Shown here: positions 41,109-54,000 of the stretch, piece by piece
Position numbering within the stretch: position 1 is the first letter of the stretch
Layout of the letters: every line of letters starts with the position of its first letter
DNA from: Sipunculus nudus
Lineage: Eukaryota > Annelida > Sipuncula > Golfingiida > Sipunculidae
Direction of reading: 5' to 3'
Assembly (NCBI GenBank): GCA_026874595.1
Contig: CM049307.1
Span: 39,538,862 to 39,602,861, forward strand
Length of the DNA stretch: 64,000 nucleotides
Position numbers and translations under genes: made by a program
Notes under the pieces: generated by a model
Databases searched by the model: none
Told to the model about the DNA's origin: nothing
The model's input: only the letters and a program-made list of their open reading frames with translations

Positions 41109-43360
41109 CAAGAGTCTTGGGTTGAAATAACGGGCTCATCTAAGCACATCAGAAGTGAAGAACATTGTCAAGAAAAAAATTAAAAGACTAGATACCTATG
41201 GAATGAATGGCTGACTGGATTATTGGGCATTTGTATGCTTATCGGTTTTAAAACTTTGCACTGTAGTGCACATAACATTTCTTGTCACCTCTAGTTTCTT
41301 AATTTTGGCGTGTTGGTTTGCTTACAAATATAGAAAAAATAGTTGTTTCATCCTGACTCCCTTGAATTAAAGTACTTGTCTGCCTCCGTCCTGTCACGTG
41401 ATTCATTAACTGTTTACCTGAACAACTTGTTCAACATTTAGAAAATAAATGGAACGCCACCAGTTTACCCAAGAAAGACCATTTGTGTTTATCACACCTG
41501 CTGTCGTTTTCCCGATATAAACATTATAACCGACGACCTTTCAGTCCCAGACCAACCTGACATAAAAGAAAGTGGAGCTCTTCCACAACCACTATAGGCT
41601 GACAAAAACAGACACTTGCTGTTTTCAGTTTTAACCCCTTCTTCCCAGTTCCCAGTAGCCAAATACGATAGACAACCTATCACCGGGCTTACTTGACCTC
41701 AACGTTGTTTTACATAGATATTATTAAACATCAAGAAAGGAACTAGGCAATGTACGGGGACTACACAAAGTGACACAGATTTTCAAAGGTACATAGTTTT
41801 TCCTTACGCAACCAGTGTTAGGTAAGAATGAATGTGCATTAGGTAATAAAAATATAATATATATATATAGTGCTGAATCAATATCAGATTTGAAAAAAAA
41901 AAGAGTTCTCGCGGGAATTTGCGAGGTCTCCAGATCGAGGCTTGAGGCATGGAGAAGCTTGACAAGCTGTGGCTTGGTTTAGGAGTTGTCACAGCGGCTC
42001 CCCGGCCCTGACTCTGCTGTCAGAACGCGGGTCTCCCAGCGGACAAGTTTTGACGAATACAGCAGCCACGTCTGCTTACAGTTGCCCGGGAACAGACAGA
42101 GTTTTTTCTACCTTCCCTTCATTGAAACCTGATTGTTGTATACCATGCCGGGCATGCGGCAGACATTTTTCATTATTATACCCAAATTCTCTTGATTCTG
42201 TCGCTGTTTGTTAGGTTTCTTTCCATTAAACATACGTCACCCCGGCAACTTTTTCTCTCTTGCGTTTACGTCCCCCCAGCGGTCACATACAAAGCATCTA
42301 AGCTGACGTTCACTGTACTTTACCCCTATTATGTGACAGGAACCTTTTAAAATAAATCAATGATGCAAATGCGTTATAAAACCTGGCTTCCTCCTGTCAT
42401 TGTATGTGTTTATATATGTTTACACGAATAACCGCTCATATTCTTTACTCCGAGGTGTATACATAGTTGAATGTAAGCAATATTAATCACACTACCGTGA
42501 CATCGAGAATTTCTGCAACTGGACCAGCCTGTATTGGTTCTATTGCTAACAGTCCTGACCTGGTATAGGTAGATATACGTCAAAGGACCTGGGTACCTTG
42601 GCGGCATTTTAACTTGTGTAAGTACTGTTCAATTATATTTCGTTTACTTCTGATATAAATGGGCTTAAACAAAAGTAAATGCATGGGTATTGGCGTGTGT
42701 ATGACTCCAAATAGAAGATGTTTAACCCCAGATTTTTTACTTATATAATTGAATATACATGTGTGTTCAAGGCCCTCGTACTGAGTTCTGGTGAGTTCGG
42801 CAAAAAGCACTGGTGTAAGGGTGATATATATTTGCACCCATATTCAGTTTAAACTTTATTTATTCTGTCGCTATGCCGAATATCGGAGGGGGAAGGGGGG
42901 GGTTGGCTTCCTGGTTTTCATATAAGTGAAAAAGTCATCTCCGGTATTTGCAGATGACCACGTAAACGTTTTGTTCAAGCGAGTTTCATGCTGCTACGGT
43001 TACCGCAGATCATCATGGGAGTACCTGTGATAATCCTTTGGTCTAAAAAGTACTGTGATGATAGGTGGCGCTGTGTATAACGCCTAGCTTAGTCGTGTCA
43101 GCCGCACTTCACCTCCTTGCCCATCGGGCATGTCAGCAACATAGGGCACATTCATATTTTATTAAAATATTGAATGACGTAACGATCCATGTGCTTTGTT
43201 TCGGGGGGGGGGGGGGGGGGGAGGGAGTGTGTTCATCTCACTATTTTTAGTGGTGGGAGACAAATAATACCTTGGGATGGGAGGGGGAGTGGTTAAACAT
43301 ATCATTTTTAAATTTCGAAAAAAAGAAGGCCATCACTTATTTTATATTTTAGTCATGATT
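41109..43360. other. Intergenic; one GC-richer patch and a poly-G run
   Basis: 41900-42300 is richer in G+C and CpG than its surroundings and might be a promoter or first exon, but no ORF is convincing. A run of about 19 G lies at 43203-43221. Confidence 0.3.
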
Positions 43361-43379
43361 TCCTTTAAAAAAATCCGCG

Positions 43380-43766
43380 TGACAGGCCCAGGGAGCAGGT
43401 CAACGGCAAATCCTCTTTGTCACTCCTGAACGTGGTTCTCTGACCTTGACGCTGCCGTGATACTGCCGTAGGTGAACGTAGATGGCAGTATAAGTACCGT
43501 AGCGAGATCGTGGTTAATACTTGGACGAAAGGGGCCTTACTCCGTTCTTCTGCAGCAAGCCATGTTTTAATACCATGGGAGAACGTGGTAATAACCGTCC
43601 AATGCCGTAGCAACACCGCAGATGAACGTGAAATACCGTGGTGAGAACGTGCCGCGAACCTCACGAGAACGCGGTCTTCAATTTCAACACGACCACTCCC
43701 GACAATGCCACATTCTGGCTTGCCGAAGCTGAAACGTGAGACACCGTAAGTAAAACCTAGACCCAA
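43380..43766 (-). other. Motif-repeat patch with 133-codon open frame
   Basis: On the + strand GAACGTG-type words recur at 43428, 43475, 43584, 43624, 43644 and 43670, interleaved with CCGTAG/CCGTGG words. The minus strand is open for 133 codons but shows no known domain. The open frame may just reflect the GC-rich repeat structure. An inserted satellite-like patch is more likely than a gene. Confidence 0.35.
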
Positions 43767-44203
43767 GAGTCAGTCTACAATTAGTATGATACAACCGTCA
43801 GGAGTATTTATACACCAGACCACCGCTTGGCCATTCTAACAATGCTTGATTTCCATGATCGATTCCTCTCCCTACCTACCATGTATTGGCCCTATAGTTG
43901 CATAACACGACGTTATAAAAACACCTGTTTATAAACATCATCAGTGACACCTCTTTAGATAGCGAAAACTAAATAACGGTCGCTCAAATGGATGTTGCTC
44001 ATCTTGCCTCGAAAATGTTGTACCAATGGTCTGTCTGCTTCTCGTGCACTTATTGTAGTTATAAACTCCATAGCGCGTTCCTTCTCTCTACCCTGCTTAT
44101 AAACATATACATCTTATTGATTTGCTATAAATATTTGGTAGTTTTCGGAAAGAAAAAACTATGAAAAGTAAGTTAGAATCGTTCTGAAGAGTATATACAG
44201 TGG

Positions 44204-44320
44204 AATCTCGCCTGACGAACACCCCGCCAAGACGACCACATTTTTTTGTCCCAGACTAATCAGTGGTAGATCCAGAGGGAGCGCGCGAACCCCCCCCCCC
44301 CCCCCCCCCCCCCCCCACTG
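44204..44320 (+). repeat. Pogo-like MITE scrap and poly-C run
   Basis: TACAGTGGAATCTCGCCTGA (44199-44218) is a pogo-like end; a 28-base poly-C run lies at 44290-44317. Confidence 0.5.
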
Positions 44321-44559
44321 AGCTGTAAGGTCTCTTATTATATTTATTTCTTTTTCCCATTTATTCGTGAATATCTTTATGTTTCATATTTCCGTTTCAT
44401 TCCCTAGCAGTTAGAGTATTATGCTATCCACAGTTTAATACTTTCTTATTCATAAATTGAGGATACTAATGAACAACTGTCTGAACTGCTCCGTTAAGAT
44501 AGCATTAAATTCTAGGCCCATTTAAATATTTTATAAAAGGCCAGCGAGTCATGTTTTCA

Positions 44560-44680
44560 TGGCTGGGTTTGGGATCGACCGTGAAAAAGTTCTCACGGCA
44601 CTTTCGCTGATATTCGAACACACGATCTGTGCTCTGCTTTGTCCTGTACGCTGCCTAAGCGCCGTGGCCAGTAAAATGCA
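44560..44680 (-). repeat. Possible tRNA-like SINE remnant
   Basis: On the minus strand GGCCACGGCGCTTAGGCAGC resembles a D-arm and GTGTGTTCGAATA a B box with a changed last base. A weak A box makes this uncertain. Confidence 0.3.
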
Positions 44681-45275
44681 AATTTTAACACAAGACATAT
44701 CAATCATTAAACATCGAGGAATATATTTAGAATATGATATTTTCCAAGTGATCAATTTAGATGCGCATTTACACCACTGACATCAACATTTAGCAATTTT
44801 CATATATATGTTTCAGTCTATATCCTAAATCTAAAGAAATAAAAATGGCCACACGTTAACCTCCACCCCCAAACCCCCCCCCCCCCCTTAAGTTTGACTA
44901 CATTGTAAAGACATTTAAGAGAATATTAGCTGAGGAGCAGAAATAAAGAAACCTAAACAATATGGCGCTGATAGTATAATAACGTATCTGAGATCAGTAG
45001 TGTTTGTATAACCGGTATTTTGGTATGGTTTGAAGGAGGATTATGTGGCCCGATGTGGCAAAAATGTCCAAATTGATTCAAATTACTCTCAGATGAATCT
45101 ATTTAGACGTCAATTCTGTAGGTGCTGTACAAAGAAAATGAATTAGCGTATGTCTTGGTACGTGAGATATGATCACACAAACTAAGTGTTTCCAAGACTG
45201 AGTATTCCAAGACTTATTGCCGGCGCTGACTCCGTGCTTTGTAGACTCGTAATTAACGACTGAAAGCACATCCGT

Positions 45276-45366
45276 CATGTTATCTATCCTTCAGTGAATA
45301 CTTTAATAAATCGGAAGACTCATGTTATCTATCCTTCAGTGAATACTGTAATAAATCGGAAGACTC
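45276..45366 (+). repeat. 45-bp tandem duplication
   Basis: CATGTTATCTATCC starts at 45276 and 45321; the two units are almost identical (one T/G change in ACTTTAATAAATCGG). Confidence 0.9.
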
Positions 45367-45387
45367 ACGGCGTCACCGTCTTTATAA

Positions 45388-45442
<55 letters not shown>

Positions 45443-45606
45443 ACTTATATAAGATCTGAAAATGTAATAACTAGGTTAGTCGAACTAAGTGATGCATTAC
45501 TGGTTAATCAAAGGGTTATTCAACGACTCCCCCGCATAATGTTAAATAGCACATTGGGAGTCGCTAGACATTTATTTCTCAAACTTGTAATTTAAAGGAT
45601 AAGCTA

Positions 45607-45658
<52 letters not shown>

Positions 45659-45723
45659 ATCACGGTATAAAATCACGTAATATCCATAGGAAACATTAAA
45701 CGAAAATCCAAAATATGATAAAG

Positions 45724-45770
<47 letters not shown>
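45388..45770. repeat. Three (TA)n tracts
   Basis: TA repeats at 45388-45435, 45612-45660 and 45731-45770, the last directly abutting the left terminal repeat of the Penelope-like element. Confidence 0.95.
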
Positions 45771-45774
<4 letters not shown>

Positions 45775-45797
45775 AAGTACGGTTAGTTTGACTTTAT

Positions 45798-45865
45798 CAG
45801 TTTGTGTGACAGATCTGTTTCGTGAGAGCAACATTCAAGCCGGCTCACTCTTCAGGTACAAACTG
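45798..45865 (-). ncRNA. Hammerhead ribozyme motif, left arm (-)
   Basis: Inverted copy of the right-arm motif. Stem I has the same 8 pairs, CTGAAGA and GAAA are intact, stem II GTGAG/CTCAC has five perfect pairs, and the triplet is the optimal GUC. The first stem I pair is an A-C mismatch. Lies antisense to the element's ORF. Confidence 0.65.
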
Positions 45866-46235
45866 AAGTGTTCAGATATCTGGGAGAAATTTGTCATAAG
45901 CATTACGCAACAGTGGATACAGTTTTAAACTCAAGTACATCCGCTCGCAACAACACAACACCGACGGAAAGAAGAGAAACAGAAGGAGGAACATAACGTG
46001 GTTCAATCCCCCATACAGCGCCAACGTGAAAACGAACATAGGAAAAAAAGTTCCTACACTTTCTTGACAAATGTTTCCCTCCTGACCACAGTTTACACCA
46101 AATCCTGAACCGAAACACCGTAAAAGTCAGCTATACTTGCATACCTAACATGAAGCAGATCATTTCAGCACACAACAAAGGACGACTTAACAATGAGAGA
46201 ATTAAAGAAAAGAAAACACAAAAAGCATAAGCAAA

Positions 46236-46667
46236 AACTGCAACTGTTTAAACCCGAAAGAATGCCCAATCAAAGAAGGATGCCTTACTCAAAGCATAAT
46301 TTACCAGGCCACAGTTACCAGACAAGATAACAAACAAGTGGAAACATATATCGGACTGACAGAAAACGCAATTAAAACGAGATACTATGGACACATCAGC
46401 AGTTTCAGGGATGAAAAATATAGAAATAGCACAACACTAAGTCAGTACGTGTGGACTCTGAAGGAAAAAAACATACCCTATCCGGTCAAATGGAAAATCA
46501 TGGCTAAATGCAGAGCTTATTCCAACACGTCCAAAAAATGTAACTTATGCACCACCGAGAAATACTACATAATTTGCCGACCTGATCTGAGTTCACTAAA
46601 CAATAGGAACGAGCTGACATCGTCATGCAAACATAGAACTAAATACCTCCTTTGTAATCTTAAATAA
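46236..46667 (+). pseudogene. GIY-YIG endonuclease domain of the Penelope-like element
   Basis: The open frame starts in a Cys knuckle (NCNCLNPKECPIKEGC), then IIYQA and TYIGLTENAIKTRYYGH (the GIY and YIG strands and the catalytic Arg), CNLCTTEKYYII (catalytic Glu) and a closing RNELTSSCKH. The endonuclease domain is nearly whole, but upstream frames are broken, so the element is dead. Confidence 0.88.
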
Positions 46668-46958
46668 TTTTAATAATACAGTTAAATATGCAGTCTCAAG
46701 ATCCCAGCCAATGTATGCAGGAACAACCAACTGGACTACTAAACCACTGTTCCCCTGACCGAACCAACACCTGGGGTCTTGATTAACTTTTAGCAAACCA
46801 ACAAATCCTCGAGCGCTTCACAATAGCCCCAATACAGTACAATAAGCCAGGCAAACAGTAACCCCTATTCACCAAAATAACAAAATTTTTAAATACATGC
46901 CTCACCGAACCTAGTAACCCCAGATTATGACAAATTTCTTCCAGATATCTGATCACTT

Positions 46959-47026
46959 CAGTTTGTACCTGAAGAGTCAGCCGGCTAGAATGCTGCTCTC
47001 ACGAAACAGATCTGTAGCACAAACTG
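46959..47026 (+). ncRNA. Hammerhead ribozyme motif, right arm (+)
   Basis: Stem I CAGTTTGT (46959-46966) pairs perfectly with ACAAACTG (47019-47026). The core CTGAAGA (46969-46975) and GAAA (47003-47006) flank stem II (GTCAG/CTCAC, one mismatch). Stem III is only the palindrome CAGATCTG. The cleavage triplet would be GUA after 47016, with a C-G pair next to it. Confidence 0.65.
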
Positions 47027-47054
47027 ATGAAGTCAAACTAACCGTACTTTAATT

Positions 47055-47126
47055 ATTTATAAACGCTCCCATACGGTAGAGCACTATCACCGAGATGTAT
47101 TGAATTCACGCTATGTGAACAATACA

Positions 47127-47179
<53 letters not shown>

Positions 47180-49390
47180 TATCACATTTTTACAAATTCC
47201 TTCTGAGTTGAAATTAACAGAAATATAACATGGATAACACACAGCAACATGAAGTCAGATGGGTATGTGCGGCTCACGTGTGAGTCCCCTCAGATTCCCG
47301 GGAGATACTGAATGTTTTATGATAAAACCGATAATGTGACTGCTGTTTCGTGACCTGCGTTAAGGTAATGAATAAAGTTGTACTTGTTCTCCAGGGACAC
47401 TCTGTTACCTGATCGTCTCCATCGGAATAGGCAAAATTAAGAAAATAATTCATGATGGTTTATCACTAACGATGTAAGATATGTCGGTCTGATAAGTCAT
47501 AAACGGATTAGTGGGTACCAATATTTAAAGCGAAACATAATACTAAGGTGGTTAAACCCTGGGCGCTACAGCCCTAATAAACAGTTGTCAAGACCTGGTT
47601 TAAGGCCTTTCAGATACTGCTGTTGCCACCTGGAGGTATAAATAACATAACACACTTCAACAATACCTACGTGAAATGCACGTTAAGTTGAGATTTACAT
47701 GAAATGAATACCTTCAATGTCAAATTTGATCAGCCTCGATCTGGCTTAACATGAACATACCTGTTGCACAGCTCTGTCTTCGAGATGCATGCAAAATAAT
47801 CGCATAATATTTCTGCAATACTTTTATTATCTTTTTCCAAATGCTATCGGTAAATAACAATACCTGATCCTCAGAAATATATCCTAAAAGCAGAGAAGCA
47901 GACCTTGCTAAAATAAAAAATACCAATTCCCGTGGGCTCGCCTGTGAAAAAGACATTGACCAGGTTAACTAGCTCAAGAGAACGGTGTCGGCGGCAAGAG
48001 GTCACAAGTCCGGTGCCGTATCCTTACGCTGCCTGTACTTAATTACTTAGACTGCCTATAATTGTGACAGAATTAGCCCAAATTAGGCCAAAATCTTCCT
48101 GCATAAGCTCAGCTGGAGATCATAGTAAAACACTCTTGATGATAATGGAATGCAACCTGACTCGTTTGTTTAGCAGATGATATGTTTATTTTCGTTTTGT
48201 CGTAATTTTGTTTCTGTCACCGATATGACAGCGCTGGTTTCTTGTATTACCAAGGACTGCCTCGTGAGGCCCGCTTTGAGGTAGATTCATTGGATTAATT
48301 CCCACTGTAATTTGACAGGTACCAGGCATAAAAGAATGTCATTATGAAATTGAGATCATTCTCATGTAAATGTAAACCATACGTTAGATCGAATTATCAA
48401 CTGATGAAATCAGGTCGTGTAACCCGTGAGACCCAGGGGAAAGAGAACTAGCAGAGTGTCTGATCAGAGTTAATAAACATCTTTCGGATTTTCAGAATTT
48501 TACGATAATAACCACAGTAGGACGCAATATCTGTCACTCAGTCCTACCAAACTTTAAAAGAAAATGTCGTAGTGAGTTATATTTTTCCTTCTGACCATTG
48601 ATCATAAGTAGATTTTAAGGATAGATTTTAGCTACCAAGTCGTCTCACATTCTGTGCTCTCCTTGTGCGATTGAAGTTGATGAAGCAGGTGAAATCCGGC
48701 ATACAAAAAAAAGTGATAAGTTAGTGCAATACTTGCTGTGATCTGGAATATATCATAAGTGTTTGTTTATTACAAGAGGAAATGTGATTTGAGTAAGAAA
48801 TCTTGACTTAACAAGGCCTGATTGATGGACTTCGCACTCAAATAAACCATGCCAAAGACACATGTTTAAGGTCTGGCGATTTTATTGATTTTGCAAGCTA
48901 ATATTATAAATGCGATGATTGCATATAAATTTGTTTTCTTGGTAATTCAGTCACACAGTGTTCAAAATGTGTCAACAGATTCGGGTTAACGGGCATGGGG
49001 GGGGGGGTAATGAATTATGTTTGCCACTAAAATATGTAAAAGTAAACGTAATTCAATGGCTCGATTGGCGTTAATGAACCTCTGTGCTGACTCGTGCCGT
49101 TCAGACAACCATACATTGATCATATATAATATAAATATATTTTACCCCAAGGTAACAGCAGCTGCCCATACCTTTGCTATTTAGACATAGCACGTCTTAT
49201 TAGCTGTACCGACTGTGCCAGTCTAGGAGAGAGGAATGGGCGGTGAGTTCTACATGTCAGCACCATGGCATAGGTAAAAGCCTGAAGGGCTAGTAGCTAG
49301 ACTTTACACAAAACTCTCGCATGCAGACCTGAGGGAAGAAAACGATGTGAGACGCAAATTCGGGACTGCCTTCCAGTATTAAGACGACAT
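47055..49390. other. Intergenic stretch
   Basis: (TA)n at 47132-47175, a short poly-G run near 48999. No gene or other repeat recognised. Confidence 0.4.
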
Positions 49391-49393
49391 TAC

Positions 49394-49532
49394 CGGCTTC
49401 TGTGGCTAAGGGGTAGGGGACTCAAAGCCGGGAGGTTATGAGTTCAAATCTCAGCCGAAGAGCTGTGAGACTTTCACTGTCGGCCCCAACTCAGGATGAG
49501 GGCTCTGCAGGGTTTAATGGGGAGGTTGTATA
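49394..49532 (+). repeat. tRNA-derived SINE
   Basis: A box TGGCTAAGGGG (49403-49413) and B box GTTCAAATC (49442-49450) fit the Pol III consensus with normal spacing. A non-tRNA body follows (CTTTCACTGTCGGCCCC, GGGCTCTGCAGGGTTTAATG). A second, defective copy is at 35036. Confidence 0.8.
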
Positions 49533-52010
49533 TATTAGCATGACATTACTAAATTCATTTCTACACAAACTTACAATTCTGAGACATGAAATCGCTGACA
49601 CATTAATTAATTTACTGACATAAAATAATTAATATTTTTGACACAATCTCATCGTTTTTGACAGATTAATGTGTTGTTAATTAATGCGTACGTCTGGCAG
49701 TGGCAGGCCAATACTGCATTTCTAAAGTATCTATGGGCAACGGTGAGTATGACATTGATGCCGATGACAATGTTACAAACTCATTATTGCGTGTGTGGTG
49801 TGTGTGTGTGAGGGGGGGGGGGGTCAAATGTACTCTATTTTTTACTGTTTTTCTTATTATTATTATGGTCGAGTATATGGAGTGCATTTCATTCTGTGAT
49901 CAGCAAATTTCATATGTTTTAATGGAACTAAAATTAAACATATCCTTAATTCAATCGTGATGACTGTGAGTACTTGAAATGCGTTCCTCGTTGGAGATTG
50001 GGAGCTAGGAGAGTTTATTGTTGACACCCGGGCTTAGTTAAATCATATGCTCTTGGGTAGCTACAGACAAGAACTAATTGGTATGGGACTTTGATTCCTC
50101 GGGCTCTGAGCGCTAGGAAACATCTCACCGTTATTGGAATAATTAGACCCTGGCCCGTGGTCACGCAACCCGCAGATAGCGTCCTGTCAGTTGGCGAGGA
50201 ATTCTGAACATCGCCCTTGTAACAGACGTTCGGCGAAAGGAGGTGGATTCTATAGAGAATTGCTTTTTTTTCCAGAAACCGCCGCTGAAATTATGATAAT
50301 ACTACAAGTGCTCTCATGTGAGCGTTAAACAATATATAGTTTGACGCTTGTTTATGTAGAATATTGCAGTGCAGTCCTTGAGTCCCGCAAGAATATTTAT
50401 CCTTACGCTGTATTATTCATATCCAAAAATATTTAGACCGCTCGTGTGTTGTTACATACTAAAAAATCGTGAGAAAAGAATTGAAACAGACTGAAAACGT
50501 GACGGAAGGGTTGTCTTCTATTATGCATACATTGAGCGTCCTTGGAGAAATTCATTGGACTCACGAAAAGTCTCCGCTTTGGACTGCAACTTGGGATTAA
50601 AGCGCTATAAAAGAAAAACAAGACAAAACAGGCAGGAGGGCAAAACTAATACGTGGAAAGTTGATACGTTCACGCCGCTGGAATATTTATGAAGCCAGAC
50701 GTCACGCGATATTTACTACTGAGTTATGGCACGTCCGTTTTTGTCTCGTGACGTCTGTCATTTGGTCTGAGCAATAAAGAAACCTAACTGATTTTAGCGG
50801 AAGTTCAAAGTAATTCCAATATATTACGTAAAGTATTGTGACTTCATAACTTTTGCCATCACTTTCATAGGGACCCACTCGAAAATAATAATGGAGTTTT
50901 ACTTAATTTTAAATTACAATATTTTTTTTCAAAAGTGCACGGCTATTGATGAAAATAATAGATGCCAAAAGCTAAAACTCGTGATTTAAGCCTGAAGAGT
51001 TGGTAAATCACAAAATATGAAGAACATATCTGTATTTAATATCGTTATTTATACATTTTTTCTAGAACGTTGTGCAAGAGTCTGTGGAAAGTCAGGGTGA
51101 CAGCTAAAGTCATCGTGCCAGAGGGGGCGTGGTTGGGGGGATGGGGGAGGTTGAGGCGTCACTTCTTTTTCGACCAAAAAAACTCTGGGAACTAGAAAAT
51201 GTCGCCTTTTTAGGTCGAGGTAACTGCCTCCAGTTTTTAATGCTGACTTATCTAATTGTTAAGCTAAGTTTTTACATTTGCAGAGTTCCATTTCGGTTTG
51301 GGACTACGTGACAGGGCGGTAGCACTCGCTTTCTGTCATTCCATTTCATATCCTTGTGTCATCCTGGGTGTGTAATTGTCTTCACAGCTTGGTCATAACA
51401 CCCAGGAACCTCCAAAAGACGAACTCGTTTGTGAGTGATACACGGCTGTGGGGTAATATTTTTAGCTGCCGAAAGTCTCACTTTGTATAATTTACATAGA
51501 AAGATAATTTTTGCTTCATCTAAATACTTTATTTTTCTCAATTTTAATAGGGTTGTTTCCTTTTAACTGCACATTTGATAAATCATTTTGGTTAAAAAAT
51601 ACCGTGTGTCATTCATATAAAAATGAAATTTTACATTGACAAATTAAAATATACTAGTATACTATCTTTTGTTGTAAACTGGAAAGTTCATGACAAAACA
51701 TAGAATATATTTTAATTCTTTCTTGAAGATTACAAAATTATTTCTATTACAGATGGTAAAGAAAAATTGCTCAGGGCAAAAGAATCGACGGGGCAATTCA
51801 TACCACTTAAATAAATTTAAGACTTGTATACTTCTTGTAACATTGGATGACACGTGGAAGCCAGATAATGTGTCTAAATATTTGTCATCTTTTTTAAATT
51901 GATTTCTCTCCTCTAGATGTGGCAGGAACAGGGCATGTACACAAGTGCTGTTATTTTATTGCTTAATGGCTGTTGATGTTAATATTTCATATTAATATTC
52001 AAATCTATTA

Positions 52011-52055
<45 letters not shown>

Positions 52056-53480
52056 ATCATACATATAACAAAACAAACGACAATAAGAAAAGTATAATTA
52101 AGCTGTCATGTACTGTGTAGCAATTTCGGTTTCCACAATAGAACATTTTAATTCCTTATAAAGAAGATTATATTATATCAACTTATAGCATTACCACAAA
52201 CGTGAAACAACTAAACTAATTGTTTTGTGCCTCTCTAAACCGCTAGACCAAGAAAAGCATCTTATAAACATTAGTATAATTTACTTTTTGGAGAAATGTC
52301 TTGATCTATCTATACACTGGTGTTGATTATCTCATGAACTGAAATTGAGACACGTGGATCAATTACAGAGTGATTTCCATGACAACTGGATCTGACAAAC
52401 TGATTAATTGTAGATCCATTATCTTGCTGTCATCTCCATTGCTCTTAAGATCAACTCAATTCCTGTCTTGAATTTATGTCCCAGATTCCACCTTGATGCC
52501 ACACCAAGGCAGATATCAAGCAAGATAAATATTAACAAACTTACCAAGATCATTTTCGTATTTATGGTTCAATATCCTGTGATATTAGTTAATTTGACAA
52601 AAAAAATACATAAAAAAGTGACATATCGGTCGAATGTTTGACTATTTAATACAGCCGCATGATAAAAAAAAAGTTTTCTTTGTTTGGTTAAACTGTCATG
52701 GATATGGACCAGAAAGAGTTTTGTTCATGGCCAAGGCAAAGGTCATTTTTTTATGAAGAAGAACATAGAGCTCATTTGGATGACTTCTAAGATTTACTTT
52801 TCCGTCATTTCTAAGAGAACCCCCTTGGTCGTATGTAGGACCAAGTATCGTCACTTGTCCGACACTTCAAAGAGAACCTCTTTGGTCGTCTTTTCCTGTG
52901 GTTGGGCAACATTGAGATGAATATGGACGTATCTGATTCAACAGTTTACAAATGTCTGACATCAAAAAGTCATATTTCAACAAAGGAGATCCAAGGTTTT
53001 GTTTCAATAAATGTTTTCTCTCTCTCCCTCCCCCCCCCCCACCCCCCCACTCCCCCCCTCCCTTTCTCTCTTAAATAAATTAAGGATAATATCATAATAA
53101 TAACATAAAACGGGTTTATTTTATCCTTTCGATTTCAACAACGGATTTGTAACAAAGAGCATCAGGACATATTATTACTAGTGATATACCCATACTTCCA
53201 ACAGGCTACATCTAGGTTTTCCATGGAGCTAGTTGCCCTCTTGATACAAAAAACGCGTTGTTTCTGATAGATGGTAATGCGATAATCCTCCCGTGAATTA
53301 ATGTTAAATTTATCAAGATTTATAACTGGAAAATATAGTAAAGGTATCGTTCATGATGGTTAAAGACCTGTACCCGACATTTTAAGGCCATTTCCGAGGC
53401 GCAGCCACAGCGGAGTCCGGTGCCTAAAGTCAATTGGCACCACCGTTATTTATAACATAGTTAGCGATACTACATTCCCA
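49533..53480. other. Intergenic stretch
   Basis: (TA)n at 52016-52053, a poly-G run near 49812 and a C-rich run at 53028-53060. The small ORFs show no domains. Confidence 0.4.
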
Positions 53481-53485
53481 AATCT

Positions 53486-54000
53486 GTAAAGGCCCCTTTA
53501 CACAGGTTTGCCACCGTTGTGCCACCTTTGAGCGACCAAAAAAATGACCGGGACACTAAATGGTCGCCTAACCCAAGAAAATCCTGTTTCTGTGTAAATG
53601 CTCCATAACAGTTTCAGCGATACTTGTGCCTCCCTTGAACCTCCCAAAAGCAGCATTAGGGCATTTTCATGCCTTCCTTCCCTCTGCTTCCCCCGTGCCA
53701 CCAGCGCGACAACTCAGTCTGCATTCTACAACCACGGGAATACTTGTGCCTCCCTTCTGCCTCCCTTGAGCCACCTTTGAGCAACCTACCTCCTAGGCGA
53801 CCTTTTTGCGATTGTTTTGAACATGTTCAAAAACTCCCGGCGACCATGGCGTCCATGGCGATGTCTGAAACTCCTGTGTACGACCTTTGAACGACCTAGG
53901 CAACCATTCTGCCTTTTTTGAGCCTCCTACGGCGTCCTGGTAAATTTTGTGGTCGCACACGGGAGGCACAAAGGTCGCTATTCTGTGTAAAGGCCCCTTA
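53486..54000. mobile_element. 515-bp non-autonomous element with inverted ends
   Basis: The left end reads AAGGCCCCTTTACACAG and the right end CTGTGTAAAGGCCCCTT, inverted with small shifts. The interior has repeated GCCACCTTTGAGCGACC-like words. Target duplication not clear; superfamily unknown. Confidence 0.65.

Larger units (their letters stand above)
45771..47054 (+). mobile_element. Penelope-like element, 5'-truncated, with inverted terminal repeats
   Basis: The arms at 45771-45899 and 46926-47054 are about 129-bp inverted repeats. Between them lies a broken Penelope-like ORF: the C-terminal RT part (TWFNPPYSANVKTNIG, then FLDKCFPPDHS, then SYTCIPNMKQIISAHNK), a Cys-rich knuckle and a GIY-YIG endonuclease. 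At least two frame breaks (near 46046, an A run, and near 46225). Both arms carry hammerhead motifs, a known trait of Penelope-like elements. Confidence 0.88.

Noticed and set aside
49394-49466. Functional tRNA gene
   Set aside because: A and B boxes are present but no paired acceptor stem or cloverleaf closes; followed by a SINE body.
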